19,477 nucleotides of DNA from Burkholderiales bacterium (GTDB taxonomy: Bacteria; Pseudomonadota; Gammaproteobacteria; Burkholderiales; SG8-41): contig SYEN01000342.1 of NCBI GenBank assembly GCA_005800795.1, forward strand, positions 1 through 19,477, in the 5' to 3' direction. The notes under the pieces were generated by a model. That model made no database searches, was not told the DNA's origin, and saw only the letters and a list, made by a program, of their open reading frames with translations. Positions within the stretch are counted from its first letter, which is position 1. Every line of letters starts with the position of its first letter. This document shows positions 15,356-19,477 of the stretch, in pieces. The position numbers were made by a program, and so were the translations under genes.

Positions 15356-16348
15356 ATGTTACGTAAGTATGTGTTTTTATTTATATTTTTAAGTAGCGCT
15401 GCCGCGCTCTTTGGGGTGTCGCCACGCACTGCGCTTGCGCAGGTCAACGTAAGCAACTATCCCACCAAGCCCATCCGCATGATCGTGACGTTTCCGCCCG
15501 GCGGCAGTACCACTATCGTCGCGCGCCTGATCGGGCAGAAGCTCACCGACAGTTGGGGTCAGCAAGTGGTGGTCGACAATCGCGGCGGCGGCAATACCAT
15601 TATCGGCACCGAGGCCATGGTCAAGGCAGCGCCCGACGGTTACACGTTGCTGCATGTGAGCAGCACGCACACCATCAATCCGAGTTTGCTGAAAACGCCG
15701 TACGACGCGATCAAGGATTTCTCGACCGTGGCGACCCTGGTGGGCACCGAGACGCTGCTGGTGGTTAACCCGCAAGTGCCGGCAAATAATTTGCAGGAGC
15801 TGATCATGCTCGCCCGATCCAAGCCCGGACAACTTAACTTCGCGTCGTCGGGCAGCGGCACGTCGAATCACCTGGCACTGGAGCTCTTCAGCATCCTAGC
15901 CAGTATCAAGATGCAGCACATTCCACACAAAGGTGCGGGGCCGGCGGTGACCGATCTCATCGGTGGCCAGGTGCAGGTGTTCGCCAACAACGCGCTGCCG
16001 CTGACGCCGTTTGTGAAAAGTGGCCGTATCCGTGCACTGGCAATTTCAGGGGACAACCGCCTGATTTCCCTGCCGGAAGTGCCGACATTTACTGAAGGAG
16101 GCGTGCTGGGATTCATAGCTAATTCGTGGCAAGGCGTGCTGGCGCCGGCGAAAACACCGCGTGCGATCATTGACAAACTGTCGGCGGAGTACGCACGCAT
16201 CTTGCGAACGCCGGAAGTCAGGGATACCCTGCAGAAAATGGGTGCTGATCCCATGGTCGGCTCACCAGATCAGTTTGCCGCACTGATCAAAACCGAACTT
16301 GTGCGCTACGCAAAACTGATCAAGGAAGCGAAAATCAGGCTGGAGTGA
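15356..16348 (+). CDS. Bug-family (TctC) periplasmic solute receptor
   Basis: Bug proteins are periplasmic binding proteins for carboxylates and similar small ligands; some serve tripartite tricarboxylate transporters and many are orphans. The 330-residue protein has a signal peptide (KYVFLFIFLSSAAALFG; predicted cut after Ala28 in TALA|Q), then the typical YPTKPIRMIVTFPPGG start of the mature part, DGYTLL, SSGSGTSNHLALELF, HIPHKGAGPAVTDLIGGQV and LPEVPTFTEGG. The common GGSTD stretch reads GGSTT here, which may matter for ligand choice. GGAGG at 15346–15350 supports the chosen ATG; an in-frame upstream extension has no such support and would hide the signal peptide. No TctA/TctB membrane partner is in the window. 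The CitE-like genes follow after 26 bases. Confidence 0.93.
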   Translation: MLRKYVFLFIFLSSAAALFGVSPRTALAQVNVSNYPTKPIRMIVTFPPGGSTTIVARLIGQKLTDSWGQQVVVDNRGGGNTIIGTEAMVKAAPDGYTLLHVSSTHTINPSLLKTPYDAIKDFSTVATLVGTETLLVVNPQVPANNLQELIMLARSKPGQLNFASSGSGTSNHLALELFSILASIKMQHIPHKGAGPAVTDLIGGQVQVFANNALPLTPFVKSGRIRALAISGDNRLISLPEVPTFTEGGVLGFIANSWQGVLAPAKTPRAIIDKLSAEYARILRTPEVRDTLQKMGADPMVGSPDQFAALIKTELVRYAKLIKEAKIRLE

Positions 16349-16374
16349 ATCGTGGTCAAGAATAGGCAGAGACT

Positions 16375-17106
16375 ATGACAGATAACATAAGCAACAGACG
16401 CTCGTGGATGATCGTGCCGGCGCATGACGCCGACGCGTCGGCGCGCTGCGCGGACAGCAAGCCCGACGTGGTGGTGCTCGATCTTGAATATACGGTGCCG
16501 CCCAGGGCCAAGGTGGCTGCGCGCGAAGGGCTGGCGGCGGCGATCAGAAAACTGGCCGATGGTCAGATCGCTGTCTTTGTGCGCATCGACCGTGAAACGC
16601 GCTGGGCCGATGCGCGTGCGGCGATCACGCGCGGAATCAAGGGCATTATTTTTGCTGGCCCCGACAGCCCGGAAGAAGTCGCGGAACTGGGTGATCTCAT
16701 CACGGCAATGGAGCGGGAGCGCGGTGTCGAACCGGGCGAGACAGAACTGGTGCTGATGATGGAGTCCGCGAAAGGCTTCTGGAATTTAGCAGCCATTGCG
16801 CAGGCGAGCCCGCGCGTCACTGCGCTGGGCGTGGGGCGCATCGATTTAACCATGCGGCTGGGGCCGGTGCCGCAGGATGAATTCCGGCTGTATCGATTCC
16901 TGATGACGCGTGCGCTGGTGGTGGCGCGCATGTTGCGTAAACAACCACTCGGCGCGCTGTGGCGGCCGGATTCGCGTGGTGGTGTGGCCGCACGGGACAG
17001 CACAGCGAAGGCTGCGCGCGAAGCGCGTCTGATGGGGTTTACCGGCTGTGTGTGCGCGACGCCGGAGCAGGTTGCGCCGGTGAATGAAGGTTTTGCCCAG
17101 GTATGA
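16375..17106 (+). CDS. CitE/HpcH-family lyase-like protein 1, partly altered active site
   Basis: The 243-residue protein is a short member of the citrate lyase β / malyl-CoA lyase / HpcH aldolase family (TIM barrel). It keeps VLDLE (Glu38), VR (Arg70), MMES (Glu130) and GVGRIDLTMRLG (Asp157), so the expected Mg2+ ligands are present. It departs from the family where DLEDxV reads DLEYTV (Tyr39), where the Pro-Lys of the 'LPK' strand reads AGPD, and where the C-terminal HPxQ reads ATPEQ. It lacks the extra C-terminal region seen in its neighbours. Activity on a CoA thioester or a free keto acid is possible; I do not assign a substrate. Its stop overlaps the next start as ATGA, so the two are translationally coupled. 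Confidence 0.82.
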   Translation: MTDNISNRRSWMIVPAHDADASARCADSKPDVVVLDLEYTVPPRAKVAAREGLAAAIRKLADGQIAVFVRIDRETRWADARAAITRGIKGIIFAGPDSPEEVAELGDLITAMERERGVEPGETELVLMMESAKGFWNLAAIAQASPRVTALGVGRIDLTMRLGPVPQDEFRLYRFLMTRALVVARMLRKQPLGALWRPDSRGGVAARDSTAKAAREARLMGFTGCVCATPEQVAPVNEGFAQV

Positions 17107-18080
17107 ACACAATGATCAAGCAAGACGAAACCAGGGATCTGACGTTGGCGGGTGACTCGCCCATGCCCAAATATATCCGCCGTTCAGTGTTGGCGCTGTC
17201 CATCGACGATACGCAATTGGGCGACAAGGCGTACGCCTCGTACGCGGATGCGATCATTCTGGATTTTGCGAAAAAGGCTAATGTTGATTGGCAGGCTGAG
17301 TCGAAGGCTCGCATGCCCATGGCGATACACGCGGCGAGCCGGGGTGCGGCGGAAGTTTTTGTGCGTGTTGGCTGTGACGGCGTTGTTGCTGAACTCGAAT
17401 CGGTGGTATTTAGCGGCATTGCGGGGGTCGTGGTAAAGGGTGTCACCACAGCTGCAGACGTTACTGCAGTGGCAAGCGTTCTGGATTCACTTGAAGTCAG
17501 CCGAGGCATCCCTCGTGGCACGCTGGAAATCGATATCGAAGTCGATACTGCCGGTGCGGTATGGCACGCGCTTGACATCGCGCGCGCCAGCGAACGCTTT
17601 GGTGCGTTTTATATCAATGAGCCGGCGCTGTGTAAAAACCTCGGCATGCAGACCACGGCAACACTGGCGTTTGATCCGCTGGAATACATCAAGTCACAGT
17701 TGATCACGGTGGCGATCTCGGTGGGTGGGCAGGCGCTCGGCATGAGTTATCCGTTGAGCCTCACTCACGACAAAGTGGACGATGATACGGTGAAAAAAGC
17801 CGTACGCATCGCGCGCGACACCGGCTTCAAGGGCGCCTTGTGCGCACACGCCTCGTGGATCAAACATTGCAACGCCGGCTTTTGCCCGTCGCCCGAGGAG
17901 GCTGCCTACTACGTGAAAGTGATCGACGTGTTTGCCGAGGGCCTGAAGCGGGGCATGGCATCGGTGCCGATAGACGGCAAGATGATTGATGTGCCGGTGG
18001 ATTTGCGTGCCAAACTGTATCTGAAATGGGCAAACCGGGTCCAGGCGCGGAATGAAGCCAAGGCCGTGGCGCACCGCTAG
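17103..18080 (+). CDS. CitE/HpcH-family protein 2, strongly divergent, possible pseudoenzyme
   Basis: The 325-residue protein aligns with the CitE family mainly by strand order and its C-terminal part. Matching positions are IILDFAKKA (53–59, where LDLEDxV is expected; the acidic pair is lost), VFVRVG (Arg88), VVVKGV (Lys112), IEVDTAG (Glu146), FYINEPALCKNLG (169–181, where the Mg2+ Asp should be) and GFKGALCAHASW (241–252, in place of the HPxQ motif). With so many catalytic positions changed it may be a structural or regulatory partner, or use other chemistry. The frame is clean and long, so it is under selection rather than decayed. The start overlaps the previous stop (ATGA), with GAAGG 11 bases upstream; MPKYIRRSV at 17163 is a later alternative start. 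Confidence 0.72.
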   Translation: MNTMIKQDETRDLTLAGDSPMPKYIRRSVLALSIDDTQLGDKAYASYADAIILDFAKKANVDWQAESKARMPMAIHAASRGAAEVFVRVGCDGVVAELESVVFSGIAGVVVKGVTTAADVTAVASVLDSLEVSRGIPRGTLEIDIEVDTAGAVWHALDIARASERFGAFYINEPALCKNLGMQTTATLAFDPLEYIKSQLITVAISVGGQALGMSYPLSLTHDKVDDDTVKKAVRIARDTGFKGALCAHASWIKHCNAGFCPSPEEAAYYVKVIDVFAEGLKRGMASVPIDGKMIDVPVDLRAKLYLKWANRVQARNEAKAVAHR

Positions 18081-18111
18081 TCGAATGCAAATTATCTGAG
18101 TGGAATGAATC

Positions 18112-19050
18112 ATGAATAATCGGGTCGCCCGCTGTGTAATGTTCGTCACACCCACCAATCCTCGCTTTATCGACAAAGCCTGGACCCGGGGCGGCGACGT
18201 CTACATTCTTGATATCGAAGATTCCATTGCGCCCGCCGAAAAGCAGCGCTGCCGTACGTTGATCCGCGAATCGATTGCGAAGGCCAACAAGGGCGGGGCG
18301 TCCATCTACGTACGCATCAATAAGCCGTTTGTCGATGCCGATCTGCCGTACGCGGTGTGGCCCGGCGTGGATCGCATCATGCTCCCGAAAACCGAATCAG
18401 CAGCCGAGTACCGCCGCGTTCACGACATCATTCTCAAGCTCGAAAAAGAGCGTGGCATCGTGCCGGGCACCATAGAACTGTATCCGATGATTGAATCCAC
18501 GCTGGGTGCCGTGAATATTTACGAAATTCTCACATCGGCGCCGCGCAAGTTGCGTTCCATGGGCGGCGGAGGTGGTTACGACATGGCGGTGAATCTCGGC
18601 ATCGAAATGTTCGCCAGCTTCGATCAATATGCGTTTCCGCAGGCCAATGTCGCGCTGGCGGCGATGGCGCTGGACATGGAGCCCACGGGGTGCGTGTTCG
18701 TGCCCAATCCGTCCGGGCGAGTCGATCAGGCCGATCAGGCCACGCAACAGGCTTCCGCACTGCACGCAGCCGGTGTGCATCATGCCGGTGCGCTGCACCC
18801 AAATTTCATCGAGCCACTGGTCAAAGGTCTGTCTGCAACGGCGGATGAAATCGCCTGGGCACACAAAGTCATCGCTGCATTCGACAGCTTGACCGACGAA
18901 GGAGAATCAGTCGGCATGCTGGACGGCAAGGTCGTTGACAAATTCGAGAACGATCTGGCCAAGCGCACGCTGATGTGGGCGGCAGACTGTGCGGCGAAGG
19001 ATGCTTACAAGGTTCGGGCTATGGAGCGGGCGCAGGAAGCGAATTCGTAA
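18112..19050 (+). CDS. CitE-like CoA-ester lyase 3, canonical active site
   Basis: The 312-residue protein shows the family's active-site set: ILDIEDSIAPAEK (Glu36, Asp37), YVRIN (Arg68), IMLPKTES (Lys93), YPMIEST (Glu128), MGGGGGYDMAVNLG (Asp157) and a C-terminal GALHPNF. It should cleave a (3-hydroxy) dicarboxylyl-CoA such as malyl-, methylmalyl- or citramalyl-CoA, or act as a thioesterase on one, in the cytoplasm. Which one cannot be read from the sequence. A weak Shine–Dalgarno (GAGTGGA, 18098–18104) precedes the ATG, 31 bases after the second CitE-like gene. This is the last gene visible before the tRNA fragment. Confidence 0.88.
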   Translation: MNNRVARCVMFVTPTNPRFIDKAWTRGGDVYILDIEDSIAPAEKQRCRTLIRESIAKANKGGASIYVRINKPFVDADLPYAVWPGVDRIMLPKTESAAEYRRVHDIILKLEKERGIVPGTIELYPMIESTLGAVNIYEILTSAPRKLRSMGGGGGYDMAVNLGIEMFASFDQYAFPQANVALAAMALDMEPTGCVFVPNPSGRVDQADQATQQASALHAAGVHHAGALHPNFIEPLVKGLSATADEIAWAHKVIAAFDSLTDEGESVGMLDGKVVDKFENDLAKRTLMWAADCAAKDAYKVRAMERAQEANS

Positions 19051-19079
19051 GGAATACGAGTTTTCCGCATCGATTGACA

Positions 19080-19124
19080 TGGCGCCCCGAAGACGAATCG
19101 AACGTCCGACCTGCCCCTTAGGAG
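19080..19124 (-). pseudogene. 3' half of a tRNA-Arg(CCU) gene, probable attachment-site scar
   Basis: Read on the minus strand from 19124 to 19080: a seven-base anticodon loop CTCCTAA (anticodon CCT), 3' anticodon stem GGGGC, variable loop AGGTC, a five-base-pair T stem (GGACG/CGTCT, one G·T) closing the T loop TTCGATT, then TCGGGGC, discriminator G and an encoded CCA. Every element has the right length. The bases before the loop (CCAGA) cannot pair with GGGGC, and no D arm or GCCCCGA acceptor strand is found further upstream within the window. It is therefore a half-gene cut at the edge of the anticodon loop. Such direct repeats of a tRNA 3' end mark the far end of elements integrated by tyrosine recombinases. 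Orientation puts the element at higher coordinates. Confidence 0.82.
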
Positions 19125-19268
19125 TCTGGTTCAGTGGACATTCCATGCCGGGATTTCAGGTGTGCGGTGTGCTCACTTTTCCTTGCTACATCAAACGCTT
19201 GAGTCTGTTTTTCGCGTTCCCCGGCAGCGCAATGGTAATGGTGTTGAAAGGCGTTTACAAGCATTGAT

Positions 19269-19331
19269 TTGTGATGAAGTTGTGATGACTTTTCGCTTTG
19301 AAAATCGCGCTGAGTTGTGACCAGTTTGTGA
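19269..19331 (+). repeat. Four TTGTGA direct repeats in two pairs
   Basis: TTGTGA begins at 19269, 19280, 19315 and 19326. Each pair has an 11-base period, about one helical turn, and the second pair starts 46 bases after the first. Over 22 bases the pairs share 16 positions. This regularity suggests binding sites for a protein that contacts one face of the DNA. Confidence 0.6.
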
Positions 19332-19440
19332 TGGCATGGCATTTCTGCTTGCGGCGTTCCAAATCGTGACGCACTCAACGTGGCTCCGCACTCCATGATG
19401 CGCCCGCGCGGAATGTTTCATCTTGTGGGACTGTCCTGTC

Positions 19441-19458
19441 GCACCCCATGCCGGGTGC
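19441..19458. repeat. Small hairpin near the right edge
   Basis: GCACCC pairs with GGGTGC around a CATGCC loop. There is no T-run behind it within the visible bases, so it is not a clear terminator. Confidence 0.35.
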
Positions 19459-19477
19459 GCGCGTATTTCGATGCAAA

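Larger units (their letters stand above)
19125..19477. other. Gene-free stretch, presumed end of an integrated element
   Basis: No reading frame here looks like a protein, and no complete RNA gene is seen. The stretch appears richer in A/T than the genes to the left, notably around 19176–19345. It holds four TTGTGA repeats (19269–19331), a hairpin at 19441–19458, and the 10-mer CCATGCCGGG at both 19143–19152 and 19446–19455. Its status as part of a mobile element is inferred from the tRNA fragment beside it. Confidence 0.4.

Noticed and set aside
8012..15391. The identical 17-mer TTTTATTTATATTTTTA at 8012–8028 and 15375–15391
   Set aside because: One copy lies at the end of glnD, the other encodes the hydrophobic core of the receptor signal peptide. 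Low-complexity A/T sequence explains the match, and no flanking similarity is seen.
19060..19250. A group I intron in tRNA-Arg(CCU), known from some bacteria, as the reason for the half tRNA
   Set aside because: The base before the tRNA half (minus strand) is A, not the G that ends group I introns, no conserved intron core was recognised on the minus strand, and no 5' half lies within the visible 353 bases. A 5' half beyond the window would reopen the question.

Overview
The window looks like a chromosomal segment of a betaproteobacterium, most probably of the order Burkholderiales. The evidence is the run smc–zipA–ligA, the map–glnD pair, a PpiD of the usual proteobacterial layout, a LigA with a betaproteobacterial-type motif after 'PMLSI', and a Bug-type (TctC family) solute receptor, a family greatly expanded in Burkholderiales. 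Coding density is high and the DNA is GC-rich throughout, except in a few intergenic spots and towards the right edge.

Left part (1–13644), housekeeping. On the + strand come smc (5' end cut by the window), zipA and ligA, tightly packed, with zipA and ligA overlapping by one base. These serve chromosome organisation, division and DNA joining. They are followed by a purine-type phosphorylase of the S-methyl-5'-thioinosine class, which overlaps a peptide deformylase by 11 bases. The minus-strand pair map–glnD runs convergently into def. A 333-base divergent spacer (11404–11736) then holds a strong bidirectional hairpin terminator just before ppiD.

Right part (13645–19050), accessory metabolism. 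A promoter with a perfect TATAAT box drives an HMG-CoA-lyase-like enzyme with an altered active site. It is followed by an orphan Bug periplasmic receptor and three consecutive CitE/HpcH-family genes. The three CitE-like proteins differ in how much of the canonical active site they keep: the third has all of it, the first part of it, and the second almost none. The set suggests uptake of a carboxylic acid and cleavage of its CoA thioester, but no CoA ligase, CoA transferase or membrane transporter lies in the window, so the substrate cannot be named.

Right edge (19051–19477). No gene is visible. On the minus strand 19080–19124 is a precise 3' half of a tRNA-Arg(CCU) gene, from the anticodon loop to the encoded CCA, with no matching 5' half. 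This is the footprint expected where an integrative element has entered a tRNA gene. By orientation the element would lie to the right and run out of the window. Two pairs of TTGTGA direct repeats with 11-base spacing lie just inside that presumed element and could be integrase arm sites. This boundary and the graded CitE triplet are the two most interesting things in the window.
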